From an uncultured Aquimarina sp. (GTDB lineage: Bacteria > Bacteroidota > Bacteroidia > Flavobacteriales > Flavobacteriaceae), in assembly GCA_947500545.1 (NCBI GenBank), contig CANMSO010000003.1:310001-374000 (forward strand): 64,000 bases of DNA, written 5' to 3'. Made by a program: the position numbers and the translations under genes. Positions 37,029 through 46,228 of this stretch are shown here, one piece after another; position 1 is the first letter of the stretch; every line of letters begins with the position of its first letter. The notes under the pieces were generated by a model that was given only the letters and a program-made list of their open reading frames with translations, was not told where the DNA came from and searched no databases.

Positions 37029-38723
37029 ATGGCAAATCTTATACTACAAGGAAGAACAAGAGCTCAAGAAAGTTCGAGCGCAATAGAACGCATGTATATT
37101 ACCATGCGTCACCTTTTCAATAGAGGTTTTTATAAACCAATGGGGGTTTCTGGAGATACACTTAGAGAAGCTTTGCTAACATTGCGACCAGAAATCTATG
37201 GTTCTGTGGCAGAGGAAAAGGTTGAACTTAACGGGTTACTTTATGTTATAGATCGTTTACCTTTTGGAATAGAAGAGTGCAGATACATAAATCTAACAAG
37301 CGAAGAAGGATACAAAAATTCTCATTTCAAAGCTATAGTCCCACCTAAAAGACGTAGAAACTGTTACCGGATCGATGAAGAGCAGATGAATATTGAGATT
37401 ACACGAGGACGTTCTGAGATTTATGACATTCTTACGCATCTTACATTTCTGTTTATAGAGTCTCATAAAATCATGAACCGGGTTGTGATTAACGAACAAG
37501 GTAATGTTACCAGAGATTGGGAAAAATTAGAAAAAGCGGTCTTGTCAAAAAAGGAGTTGACCAAAGCAGAAAAAGAGGTTGCCTTAACACATACGGCTAA
37601 TATCTTAGGGAGAACATTTGAAGAAGTTAGTTCTATTTATAATGATTTCTCATGCCCAGAAAATAAAGAACGCTTTTTACATATTATTTACTGGCTTGGG
37701 AAATTAGCCATAGAAGAATCTATAGAAGATAAAAAACGAATTGTAACATTTAGCCCAGTTTTAAGAGAAAGATTAGGTCACCATATTCATGGAGAAATTT
37801 GGGCAAATTCTATCAAGAAAAAGCTAGAAGAACTTGGCTTGCTAGATAGACCAATTCATATTATTAGTGCTAATATGCATAGTGTGATGAATACACTTTA
37901 TGCCCCAATTGCGCTAAAAATAGAACTAAAAAACAAATCTACTTTTGATATTTATGAGTCACTAAGTGACAATAAAAACGATAAATTAAGAGCAAGAGTA
38001 CAGAAATTAGCACTACAAAAAGGAATGGCCTATATCGAGGATCAAAGTGGTGCCAACATTAATGTTCAAATTTTTGACACCGCCAAGTGTGAAGAAGGAG
38101 AATATGCAAGTTTAATTTCTGATCTTGATGTTACCGATAAACCAGTTATTTTGGTAATGGATTATGCATTTGGAGAGCAGGCCTATGAAACAATGGATGA
38201 GCTATTAAAGCCATACGTTAATGAGGCTGGAGTTAAGTCACATGCAAACGCGAAATCCATTTCAATAATGGGAAAAGCGGGTATTTTAGAAGGAGGCAAA
38301 GGAGATATTATGATACCTTCTGCTCATGTTTTTGAAGGTACTGCTGATAATTATCCGTTTAAAAATCAATTAAAAAAGAAAGATCTAGAAGGTAATGGGA
38401 TTGATATTTATGACGGAGCAATGATCACCGTTTTAGGAACATCATTACAAAATAGAGATATTTTAAAGTTTTTCCATGATTCTACCTGGAATGTGATTGG
38501 ATTAGAAATGGAAGGAGCGCATTATCAAAAGGCAATTCAGTCAGCATCAAGGCTTCGCGGAAGCATTAGTCCTAAAGTAAAAGTACGATATGCTTATTAT
38601 GCATCAGATAACCCTTTAGAAACAGGAAGCACTTTGGCATCGGGAGGATTAGGAACAACCGGAGTAAAACCCACATACCTAATTACTGAGAAAATAATAG
38701 AACAAATTTTTAAAGAAAGGTAA
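37029..38723 (+). CDS. DUF6909 family protein with nucleoside-phosphorylase-like C-terminus
   Basis: This 564-residue soluble protein resembles DUF6909, found in Bacteroidota. The N-terminal 250 residues are helical. The C-terminal part has ISANMHSVMN, PVILVMDYAFGEQAYE, GKAGILEGGKGDIMIP and GLEMEGAHY. The last motif matches the EMEGA signature of MTA/SAH nucleosidases and nucleoside phosphorylases. A nucleoside- or sugar-phosphate-binding role is therefore possible, but no substrate can be assigned. It lies 23 bases after the GH3 gene. Confidence 0.75.
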   Translation: MANLILQGRTRAQESSSAIERMYITMRHLFNRGFYKPMGVSGDTLREALLTLRPEIYGSVAEEKVELNGLLYVIDRLPFGIEECRYINLTSEEGYKNSHFKAIVPPKRRRNCYRIDEEQMNIEITRGRSEIYDILTHLTFLFIESHKIMNRVVINEQGNVTRDWEKLEKAVLSKKELTKAEKEVALTHTANILGRTFEEVSSIYNDFSCPENKERFLHIIYWLGKLAIEESIEDKKRIVTFSPVLRERLGHHIHGEIWANSIKKKLEELGLLDRPIHIISANMHSVMNTLYAPIALKIELKNKSTFDIYESLSDNKNDKLRARVQKLALQKGMAYIEDQSGANINVQIFDTAKCEEGEYASLISDLDVTDKPVILVMDYAFGEQAYETMDELLKPYVNEAGVKSHANAKSISIMGKAGILEGGKGDIMIPSAHVFEGTADNYPFKNQLKKKDLEGNGIDIYDGAMITVLGTSLQNRDILKFFHDSTWNVIGLEMEGAHYQKAIQSASRLRGSISPKVKVRYAYYASDNPLETGSTLASGGLGTTGVKPTYLITEKIIEQIFKER

Positions 38724-38783
38724 GTATTGTACTAAAGCTTGCAATTATATTGTCTTTCGTTAAAATTGTTTTATAAAAGAAAG

Positions 38784-38791
38784 TAACTTTG
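38784..38791 (+). promoter_or_regulatory. Candidate -7 box for the Wzz-like gene
   Basis: TAACTTTG fits TAnnTTTG and ends 31 bases before the ATG at 38823. It is the last clear promoter candidate before the polysaccharide cluster. Confidence 0.45.
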
Positions 38792-38822
38792 CCAAAATTA
38801 TCTTTTAAACGAAATTAAATTT

Positions 38823-39863
38823 ATGAGTACCAAGGAAAACGCAACAGAAGAAATGGACTTAGGTCAGTTGTTTAAATTAATTGGCAACGCTTTTGATAGA
38901 TTCTTCAAGTTTATAGGAGATATTTTTAAAGGTATTTTTCACCTTATTATTTTGTTCCTTCAATTTGTACAAAAACACTTCTGGAAGTTTGTTATTGCTG
39001 GTGTTGTTGGAATAGGTTTCGGGATCTATTTAGATGCTAATGCAGACCCAATGTATAGATCCACTATGGTGGTTGAGCCTAATTTTAGCAGTGTTCAGCA
39101 GCTATATAACAATATTGAGTTTTATGGTGAACTTGCAGATGAAGAAGAGTATAAAGCATTAGCCGAGGCATTAAAAATCTCTGATGAAGAAGCACAGACA
39201 TTAAAAAGGTTTACGATAGAATCTTTTTCAGATCAAACACAAAGAATTAAACAATTTAGCGAGTTTATTCAGGGGCTGGATACGATTTCTCAGAAAATGG
39301 TAGACTACAATGATTACCTTAAAAACTTCAATAATATAAATGCTAAATTTCATAAAATAACAATAGACGCAAAGGATTCTAGGGTTGCAAAAAAATGTCA
39401 AAATGTAATTTTAAGATCTATAGAAAACAATCAATATTTTAAGCTTCAAAAAGAGATTAATGAGATAAACTTGGCGCTTCAGGATTCAATTGTTGAAAAA
39501 CAGTTAATGGAAATAGATTCTTTACAAAGATTCTATAGAAAAATCAGAATTATTGAAGCAGGCAAAGCTCAAGGAGGCACTAGTATAACTCTTGCGGAGA
39601 GCCAATCTGATAAATCTCCAGAAATAGAATTATTGAACGAAGTTAAGCGTTTAAAAGATGAGATAGTATTTCTTAATAATGAGAAAGCGAATACCAAGAA
39701 TACAATAAATGTTATTTCAGACTTCCCTAATAAAGGAGTACTGATTAACAATTTTTTTGGAAAGAAAATAGTACTTCTTCCTATATTGTTGGTGGGACTA
39801 GTATTTATAGTTTTAGTACTTCTTTCGCTAAATACATATTTAAATAAATATAAACAGGAATAG
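38823..39863 (+). CDS. Wzz-like bitopic membrane protein
   Basis: This 346-residue protein has an amphipathic or hydrophobic N-terminal stretch, a transmembrane helix at about 58-72, a long helical periplasmic part (about 80-310) and a second transmembrane helix at about 315-337 before a short charged tail. This is the topology of Wzz/polysaccharide co-polymerases, without a tyrosine kinase domain. Family identity by motif is weak. Its position just before the polysaccharide genes supports a chain-length or assembly role. It could instead be an unrelated coiled-coil membrane protein. Confidence 0.6.
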   Translation: MSTKENATEEMDLGQLFKLIGNAFDRFFKFIGDIFKGIFHLIILFLQFVQKHFWKFVIAGVVGIGFGIYLDANADPMYRSTMVVEPNFSSVQQLYNNIEFYGELADEEEYKALAEALKISDEEAQTLKRFTIESFSDQTQRIKQFSEFIQGLDTISQKMVDYNDYLKNFNNINAKFHKITIDAKDSRVAKKCQNVILRSIENNQYFKLQKEINEINLALQDSIVEKQLMEIDSLQRFYRKIRIIEAGKAQGGTSITLAESQSDKSPEIELLNEVKRLKDEIVFLNNEKANTKNTINVISDFPNKGVLINNFFGKKIVLLPILLVGLVFIVLVLLSLNTYLNKYKQE

Positions 39864-39971
39864 GCTTTCTTTGTTTTTAAAACTGTCGACTTATACAGAA
39901 ATATAATGAACCCTTATCAAGGCTGTAAGCTTGGAAGGGATTAATTAGGGAGTTAATGAATTCATAGTCGT

Positions 39972-40943
39972 ATGCTATATCCTTTGAAATTCCATCCAAT
40001 TTTAAAAGAAAAAATTTGGGGAGGAAATAAACTAAAAACAATTCTCAATAAACCTTCTACAAAAGATAATATTGGGGAAAGTTGGGAAATTTCTACACTA
40101 GAAAACAATACCTCTATAATTTCTAACGGTTTTTTTGAAGGGAAATCATTGACCAATCTTATCAAAAAATTTAAAGGAGAGTTATTAGGGCAGAAAGTAT
40201 ATAGTCAATTTGGAGACCAATTTCCATTACTAATTAAGTTTATTGATGCTAAGGAAGATTTATCTGTTCAACTACACCCTAATGATGTATTAGCAAAAGA
40301 AAGGCATAATTCTTTCGGGAAAACTGAAATGTGGCATGTTGTTCAAGCCGATCAGAACGCAGAATTAATAATTGGGTTTAAGAAGGACACCACAAAACAA
40401 GAATACGAATCCTTTTTGAAGAATAGCAAAATAACAGAATTACTTAATTTTGAAAACATCTCAAAAGGAGATAGCTACTTTATTGATGCTGGGAGGATAC
40501 ATGCCATAGGCGGAGGGGCTTTAATAGCCGAAATCCAACAAACATCTGATGTGACCTATAGAGTATATGATTGGGATCGTGCGGATAATCAAGGAAATAA
40601 AAGAGAGTTACATACTGATCTTGCCTTAGATGCACTAGATTTTAAAGCAGAAAACAATTTCAGGCTTGATTATAATAAAAAAGAGAATAGTGTAAATGAA
40701 ATAGTACAGACAAAATATTTTACGACAAACTTTATACATGTAAAGGGCAATTTTCAGCGTGATTATGAGCAAACAGACTCTTTTAAAATCTTAATGTGTG
40801 TTGCCGGTCGTGGTAATATAATTAGTAATGGCCTTTCTACTCCATTTTCGCTGGGAGAAACAGTATTAATTCCTTCTATAGTTAATAAACTGTCTATAGA
40901 AAGTGATATTAAGGAAGCTAAATTACTAGAAGTTTATATCTAA
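39972..40943 (+). CDS. manA: Type I mannose-6-phosphate isomerase
   Basis: This 323-residue enzyme interconverts fructose-6-phosphate and mannose-6-phosphate. Cupin metal-site motifs are visible: QLHPND, EMWHV, and GRIHAIGGG. The N-terminus (YPLKFHPILKEKIWGG) is typical of the short form in Bacteroidota. It lies 6 bases before rfbB and supplies mannose-type precursors for the polysaccharide locus. Confidence 0.93.
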   Translation: MLYPLKFHPILKEKIWGGNKLKTILNKPSTKDNIGESWEISTLENNTSIISNGFFEGKSLTNLIKKFKGELLGQKVYSQFGDQFPLLIKFIDAKEDLSVQLHPNDVLAKERHNSFGKTEMWHVVQADQNAELIIGFKKDTTKQEYESFLKNSKITELLNFENISKGDSYFIDAGRIHAIGGGALIAEIQQTSDVTYRVYDWDRADNQGNKRELHTDLALDALDFKAENNFRLDYNKKENSVNEIVQTKYFTTNFIHVKGNFQRDYEQTDSFKILMCVAGRGNIISNGLSTPFSLGETVLIPSIVNKLSIESDIKEAKLLEVYI

Positions 40944-40949
40944 GGGAAT

Positions 40950-41969
40950 ATGAAAAGTATTTTGATAACTGGTGGCGCCGGATTTATAGGATCAAATTTT
41001 ATCCCATATTTCCTTGATAAATATCCTGAAACGCATATTGTAAATATTGATAAGTTAACCTATGCCGGGAACCTAGAAAACCTTAGTGAGATTAATGATC
41101 ATACAAGGTATACTTTTGTTGAAGGAGATATTTGTAATAGAATATTGATAGAATCTCTTTTTGAGAAATATGATTTTAGAGGAGTAATTCATTTTGCAGC
41201 AGAATCACATGTCGATAACTCAATAGAAAGCCCAGATGAGTTTATTAAAACAAATGTTTTTGGAACTTTTACATTAATAGATGTGGCTAAAAATAAATGG
41301 ATAGAATCCCCGCATCAAATCAAGAATAAATATAAAGACTGTGTTTTTCATCACATCTCGACAGATGAGGTGTATGGTACTCTGGGAGAAGAAGGTTTAT
41401 TTACAGAAAACACGCCCTATGCTCCAAATAGCCCATATAGTGCCTCTAAAGCATCTTCAGATTTTATCGTTAGAAGTTATTTTCACACCTATGGAATGAA
41501 CGTTGTTACTACCAATTGTTCTAATAACTATGGTCCTAAACAACATGACGAAAAGCTTATTCCAACAATTATAAGAAACGCAATTGCAGAAAACCCAATC
41601 CCCATATACGGAGATGGAAAAAATATAAGAGATTGGTTATATGTATTGGATCATTGTAAAGGGATTGATCTTGTTTTTAATAGGGGGAAATTGGGCGAAA
41701 CGTATAACATTGGTGGTAGAAATGAAAGAAATAATCTATACATCGCAGAAACAATATGCCAAATGTTGGATAAATTAGCTCCAAGAAAATCTGCTAAATC
41801 CTACTTAGAATTAATAACCTTTGTAAAGGATAGGCCGGGTCATGATTATAGATATGCAATCGATGCATCCAAAATAGAAAATGAATTGGGCTGGGAAGCA
41901 GATGAAAATTTTGAATCAGGAATCAAAAAGACAATAACTTGGTATTTGAACAAGTATAGTGCTAAGTAG
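40950..41969 (+). CDS. rfbB: dTDP-glucose 4,6-dehydratase
   Basis: This extended SDR of 339 residues carries out the second step of dTDP-L-rhamnose synthesis. It has the NAD-binding GGAGFIGSNF, the HFAAESHVDNSI segment, the catalytic STDEVYG (Thr-Asp-Glu) and YSASKA (Tyr-x3-Lys). It leads the B-A-C-D rhamnose cassette. Confidence 0.97.
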   Translation: MKSILITGGAGFIGSNFIPYFLDKYPETHIVNIDKLTYAGNLENLSEINDHTRYTFVEGDICNRILIESLFEKYDFRGVIHFAAESHVDNSIESPDEFIKTNVFGTFTLIDVAKNKWIESPHQIKNKYKDCVFHHISTDEVYGTLGEEGLFTENTPYAPNSPYSASKASSDFIVRSYFHTYGMNVVTTNCSNNYGPKQHDEKLIPTIIRNAIAENPIPIYGDGKNIRDWLYVLDHCKGIDLVFNRGKLGETYNIGGRNERNNLYIAETICQMLDKLAPRKSAKSYLELITFVKDRPGHDYRYAIDASKIENELGWEADENFESGIKKTITWYLNKYSAK

Positions 41970-42013
41970 CAGATCAAATTGTTTATAGGTGTCTAATCAA
42001 ATAAAAAGTAGAG

Positions 42014-42871
42014 ATGAAAGGAATTATATTAGCAGGAGGTTCAGGTACAAGATTGCATCCACTTACATTGGCAGTTAGTAAGCAATTAATGCCGGTGTAT
42101 GACAAACCGATGATATATTATCCCCTTTCTACATTAATGTCTGCGGGAATTCGTGAAATACTTATCATTTCTACACCACAGGACTCGTCAATTTTTGAAA
42201 AGCTTTTGGGAGACGGCACAGCCTATGGTTGTAAATTTGAATATGCAGTTCAGGCTCACCCTAATGGATTGGCTGAGGCTTTTATAATTGGAAGAGATTT
42301 CATTGGTAAGGATAAAGTTGCCCTAATACTAGGAGATAATATTTTTTATGGATCTGGCCTAGAGCAGCTATTGGAAAGCAATAACAACCCTGATGGTGGA
42401 ATTATTTATGCATATCACGTGCAGGACCCAGAACGATACGGGGTAGTGGATTTTGATAGTACCGGTAAAGTAATTTCGATAGAAGAAAAACCAACACAGC
42501 CTAAATCAAATTATGCAGTACCAGGAATTTATTTTTATGATAATGCCGTAGTAGAAATAGCAAAAAAAATTAAGCCTAGCAATAGAGGAGAACTTGAAAT
42601 TACAGATGTCAATAATGCCTATTTGAAGAAGGGAAAATTGAAGGTCAGTATTTTGGATAAAGGAACCGCATGGTTGGATACGGGAACCTTTAACTCGTTA
42701 ATGCAAGCTTCTCAATTTGTACAGGTAATAGAGGAACGCCAAGGCCTTAAAATCGGAGCGATAGAAGAAACAGCATACGTAAAGGGATTTATTGATAAAA
42801 AACAACTGCATAAATTGGCAGAACCATTGGTAAAAAGTGGGTACGGAAAATATTTATTACAATTAGATTAA
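42014..42871 (+). CDS. rfbA: Glucose-1-phosphate thymidylyltransferase
   Basis: This 285-residue enzyme makes dTDP-glucose from dTTP and glucose-1-phosphate. The signature [11 protein letters not shown] at the N-terminus is followed by [26 protein letters not shown], and the C-terminal KSGYGKYL. It ends one base before rfbC. Confidence 0.97.
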   Translation: MKGIILAGGSGTRLHPLTLAVSKQLMPVYDKPMIYYPLSTLMSAGIREILIISTPQDSSIFEKLLGDGTAYGCKFEYAVQAHPNGLAEAFIIGRDFIGKDKVALILGDNIFYGSGLEQLLESNNNPDGGIIYAYHVQDPERYGVVDFDSTGKVISIEEKPTQPKSNYAVPGIYFYDNAVVEIAKKIKPSNRGELEITDVNNAYLKKGKLKVSILDKGTAWLDTGTFNSLMQASQFVQVIEERQGLKIGAIEETAYVKGFIDKKQLHKLAEPLVKSGYGKYLLQLD

Positions 42872-42872
42872 A

Positions 42873-43421
42873 ATGAAGATTGAATCTACTTTTATTGAAG
42901 GGTGTTTTATTATAAAACCAAAAGAGATTATAGACAATAGAGGCACTTTTTTTGAAAGCTTTAATCAAAAAAAGTTTTATGAGGTAACCGGTTTTCAAAC
43001 AAACTTTGTTCAGGATAATCAGTCGGTATCTCAAAAAGGAGTGGTAAGAGGATTGCATTTTCAGAAAGGAGAGTATGCGCAGGCAAAGTTAGTGAGAGTA
43101 GTCCAGGGAGAGGTACTAGATGTTGTAGTAGATTTAAGACCAAATTCTGAAACATATGGTAAACACTTTTCGATTATTTTGAATGATCAAAATAATTTTC
43201 AACTGTTCATTCCTAGAGGTTTCGCTCATGGCTTTATCACGCTAAGTGAAAGATCAATTTTTGCTTATAAATGTGATAATTACTACGATAAGTCTTCAGA
43301 ATCTGGAATTGTTTTTAATGACCCAGATCTGGATATTGATTGGAGATACGATTTGGATCAAGTAAAATTGTCTGAAAAAGACAAAGAGTTACCTTCTTTT
43401 AAAAGTTTAAAAAATGGGTGA
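42873..43421 (+). CDS. rfbC: dTDP-4-dehydrorhamnose 3,5-epimerase
   Basis: This 182-residue cupin enzyme has VRGLHFQKG (catalytic His), VVVDLRPNSETYGK, and FIPRGFAHGF. It performs the third step of dTDP-rhamnose synthesis. It overlaps rfbD by 8 bases, showing translational coupling. Confidence 0.96.
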   Translation: MKIESTFIEGCFIIKPKEIIDNRGTFFESFNQKKFYEVTGFQTNFVQDNQSVSQKGVVRGLHFQKGEYAQAKLVRVVQGEVLDVVVDLRPNSETYGKHFSIILNDQNNFQLFIPRGFAHGFITLSERSIFAYKCDNYYDKSSESGIVFNDPDLDIDWRYDLDQVKLSEKDKELPSFKSLKNG

Positions 43422-44289
43422 AGAATCCATAAAAACCAAAGTTCTTATTACAGGGTCTTCTGGGCAATTGGGTCAGTGCTTGAAAAAGATTGAAGGAAAT
43501 TACCCAAACTTACAGCTTTGTTTTACAGATTCTAAAACACTAGATATCTGTAAAAAAGAGAACTTAAAAGAATTTTTTACTCATTTACAGTTTGATTTCA
43601 TAGTAAATTGTGCCGCATACACCAATGTAGAAAAAGCCGAAAAAGAGCCTGAAAAAGCCTTTTTGATTAATGCACAAGGTGCTAAAAACTTAGCCGATAT
43701 TTGCAAGGAACAAAATGTAACCTTAATACATATTTCCACCGACTATGTTTTTGATGGAAAGAAGGATGCTCCCTACACAGAAGAAGATCTTCCTAACCCA
43801 ATAAACCAATACGGAAAATCGAAGCTAGCGGGAGAAAAATATATTCAGGAAACAATCAAAAACTATTTTATCATAAGAACATCCTGGTTATATTCTGAAT
43901 ATGGCAATAATTTTTTGAAGACGATTTTAAGAAAATCTGGTAATAAAGAAAAACTCACAATTACAACATCTGAAATTTCATCTCCAACAAATGCAAATGA
44001 TTTAGCCAAATTCATACTAGATTTGGTTCATGTAAACAATGATGTCTATGGTATTTATCATTATAGTAATCTTGGCGAAGCTACATGGTATGATTTTGCA
44101 AGAGAAATTTTAACGTTTTCAGGTAAACTTGAAGATACAATACTTAAAAAAACCGATAATTACCCTACTTTTGCAAAGCGGCCAAAATATAGCGTATTAA
44201 GTAAAGACAAAGTATTAAGGCAAAACAAAATACCAAAAGTAGTTGATTGGAGAATGAGCTTAAAAACAATATTTACTAATGGCAAATAG
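43414..44289 (+). CDS. rfbD: dTDP-4-dehydrorhamnose reductase
   Basis: This 291-residue SDR-type reductase has GSSGQLG, NCAAYTNVEKAE, STDYVFDG, and the catalytic YGKSKLAGE. It completes dTDP-L-rhamnose. A 45-base gap follows before the cytidylyltransferase gene. Confidence 0.96.
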   Translation: MGEESIKTKVLITGSSGQLGQCLKKIEGNYPNLQLCFTDSKTLDICKKENLKEFFTHLQFDFIVNCAAYTNVEKAEKEPEKAFLINAQGAKNLADICKEQNVTLIHISTDYVFDGKKDAPYTEEDLPNPINQYGKSKLAGEKYIQETIKNYFIIRTSWLYSEYGNNFLKTILRKSGNKEKLTITTSEISSPTNANDLAKFILDLVHVNNDVYGIYHYSNLGEATWYDFAREILTFSGKLEDTILKKTDNYPTFAKRPKYSVLSKDKVLRQNKIPKVVDWRMSLKTIFTNGK

Positions 44290-44334
44290 TATTCTCCTTG
44301 TTACCATAATACCAATAAAGAAAGTATTCTAAAA

Positions 44335-45003
44335 ATGAAGATAGTAGCCCTTTTACCAATGAAAGGTAACTCTGAGAGAGTCCCTAATAAGAACCTAAAA
44401 GATTTTTGCGGAAAACCTCTATACCATAGAGTGTTAGATGTTTTGTTAAACTCAGATTTTATTGACGAAGTTGTTATTAATACAGACAGTGATAAAATAA
44501 AAACCGATGTAAAAGAAAACTATAAAAATGGTGTAACGGTATTAGATAGGCCTGCAGAAATTATTGGAGACCTGGTATCAATGAATAAAATTATAGAACA
44601 TGATATTAGTAAGGTAGACGCTGATTTTTATATACAAACACATAGTACCAATCCTCTGTTGAAAACAAAAACGTTGGACCTTGCAATAAAAAAAATGCTT
44701 GATGTTCAGAAAGAGCATGACTCAATATTTTCTGTAACCAGATTACAAACCAGATTGTATGATGAAAAAGGAAAACCGTTTAATCATAACCCAAAAGAGC
44801 TTTTAAGAACGCAGGATTTAGCACCGCTTTATGAGGAAAACTCTAATTTCTATATCTTTACTAAAGAGTCTTTTGTGAAATCTGATGGTAAACGAATAGG
44901 TCTGACCCCTTTAATGTTTGAAGTTGATAAAATTGAAGCCGCCGATATAGATGAACCACAAGATTTTATAATAGCAGAATCATTATATAAGTTACTGAAA
45001 TGA
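44335..45003 (+). CDS. CMP-sugar (acylneuraminate/Kdo-type) cytidylyltransferase
   Basis: This 222-residue enzyme of the NeuA/KdsB-related family is predicted to join CMP to a 3-deoxy-2-keto sugar acid. The nucleotide-binding N-terminus is LLPMKGNSERVPNKNLKDFCGKPL, split here as motif positions 6-29; INTDSD and a HSTNPLL segment follow. It overlaps the YhcH gene by 4 bases (ATGA). The exact sugar is unknown. No NeuB-type synthase is in the window; the neighbouring HpaI-type aldolase may take its place. Confidence 0.85.
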   Translation: MKIVALLPMKGNSERVPNKNLKDFCGKPLYHRVLDVLLNSDFIDEVVINTDSDKIKTDVKENYKNGVTVLDRPAEIIGDLVSMNKIIEHDISKVDADFYIQTHSTNPLLKTKTLDLAIKKMLDVQKEHDSIFSVTRLQTRLYDEKGKPFNHNPKELLRTQDLAPLYEENSNFYIFTKESFVKSDGKRIGLTPLMFEVDKIEAADIDEPQDFIIAESLYKLLK

Positions 45004-45464
45004 TCTTTGATAATTTAGAAAACTGGAATAAGTATTTTAAGACTCCTATTTTTGAGGAAATATTGTCTAAACTTAACACGTTAACAATTGATACACCAAA
45101 TGGAATTCACCATGAATCCAACGGATACTATTTCAAAGTAATGAGCTATGAAACAAAACATGCTCCAACGATAATAGAATCGCATAAAAAAGAAGTAGAT
45201 GTTCAAATATTGCTTTCTGGTAGTGAGCATATCAAGGTATATTATCAAAATCAAGTAGAATCAACAACAGAATATTCTGAAGAATCAGATTGTATATTTT
45301 ATAAGAATATTGATGATCCTAGTTTGACGTTAAATCTGTTTCCGGGTAAAATGGCAGTATTTTTCCCTCAAGATATACACGGATGCCAATATCCAGTAAG
45401 TGATCAAACAGAAAATATTAAGAAAATCGTAATTAAAATAGATGAAAAACTTTTTACATACTAA
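45000..45464 (+). CDS. YhcH/YjgK/YiaL family protein (possible sugar-acid anomerase)
   Basis: This 154-residue cupin-like protein matches DUF386 (YhcH family): GIHHESNGYYFKVMSYETK, EVDVQILLSGSE, and a C-terminal MAVFFPQDIHGCQ with the metal-binding His. In Escherichia coli, YhcH (NanQ) speeds N-acetylneuraminate anomer exchange. Placed between a CMP-sugar transferase and an aldolase, it could supply the anomer the transferase needs. It overlaps both neighbours (by 4 and 23 bases). Confidence 0.88.
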   Translation: MIFDNLENWNKYFKTPIFEEILSKLNTLTIDTPNGIHHESNGYYFKVMSYETKHAPTIIESHKKEVDVQILLSGSEHIKVYYQNQVESTTEYSEESDCIFYKNIDDPSLTLNLFPGKMAVFFPQDIHGCQYPVSDQTENIKKIVIKIDEKLFTY

Positions 45465-46227
45465 AAGCAAGCTAAAGGACAAATTAAACAAAAGAGAATT
45501 ATCTTTTGGATCCTGGTTAACAATACCTCATCAATCTATTGTGGAGATACTATCTTCTGCAGGTTTTGAATGGTTGACTATTGATATAGAACATTCTGCA
45601 ATTGATTTTCAGACGGTACAAAATCTAATAGGTCATATCCAAGCCAATGATATGGAAGCCTTAGTTAGAGTTAGTAAAAACGATGAGGTAATCATTAAAA
45701 GAGTAATGGATGCTGGTGCCAATGGGGTAATTGTTCCTATGATAAAAAATGCGGAAGAAGCAAGACAAGCCGTTTCTTGGGTTAAGTATCCACCACACGG
45801 AACCAGAGGTGTTGGTTTATCAAGAGCGCAGCATTACGGAATAGCTTTTAACGAGTATAATAAATGGGTTCAGGAAGAATCTGTAGTAATTGCTCAGATA
45901 GAACATATCGAAGGTGTTAAAAATTTAGCCGAAATACTTGATGTTGAGGGTATTGATGGTATAATTGTTGGGCCTTATGATTTATCAGCGTCTATGGGTA
46001 AACCAGGAATGTTCTATGATGATGATGTAAAAGAAGTGTTAGCAGAGATTGATAGGGTTACCCTGGAAAAATCAAAAAACCTTGGTTTCCATGTTATTGA
46101 ATCAGATCATAAGAAAGTACTGGATAAAATATCTAAAAACTATAACTTACTGGCGTTTAGCCTGGATTTCTTCTTTTTAGGAGATACAGCAAGAGAGCAA
46201 ATGCAATTATTAAAATCTAAATTATAA
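45442..46227 (+). CDS. HpcH/HpaI family class II pyruvate aldolase
   Basis: This 261-residue enzyme matches the HpcH/HpaI (2-dehydro-3-deoxyglucarate/2,4-dihydroxyhept-2-ene-1,7-dioate) aldolases: FGSWLTIPH, WLTIDIEHSAID, GANGVIVPMI, the metal-ligand region VIAQIEH, and IIVGPYDLSASMG. These metal-dependent enzymes reversibly join pyruvate to an aldehyde. The context suggests synthesis of a 2-keto-3-deoxy acid for CMP activation. The start at 45442 lies within yhcH; a later start is possible. Confidence 0.9.
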   Translation: MKNFLHTKSKLKDKLNKRELSFGSWLTIPHQSIVEILSSAGFEWLTIDIEHSAIDFQTVQNLIGHIQANDMEALVRVSKNDEVIIKRVMDAGANGVIVPMIKNAEEARQAVSWVKYPPHGTRGVGLSRAQHYGIAFNEYNKWVQEESVVIAQIEHIEGVKNLAEILDVEGIDGIIVGPYDLSASMGKPGMFYDDDVKEVLAEIDRVTLEKSKNLGFHVIESDHKKVLDKISKNYNLLAFSLDFFFLGDTAREQMQLLKSKL

Positions 46228-46228
46228 A

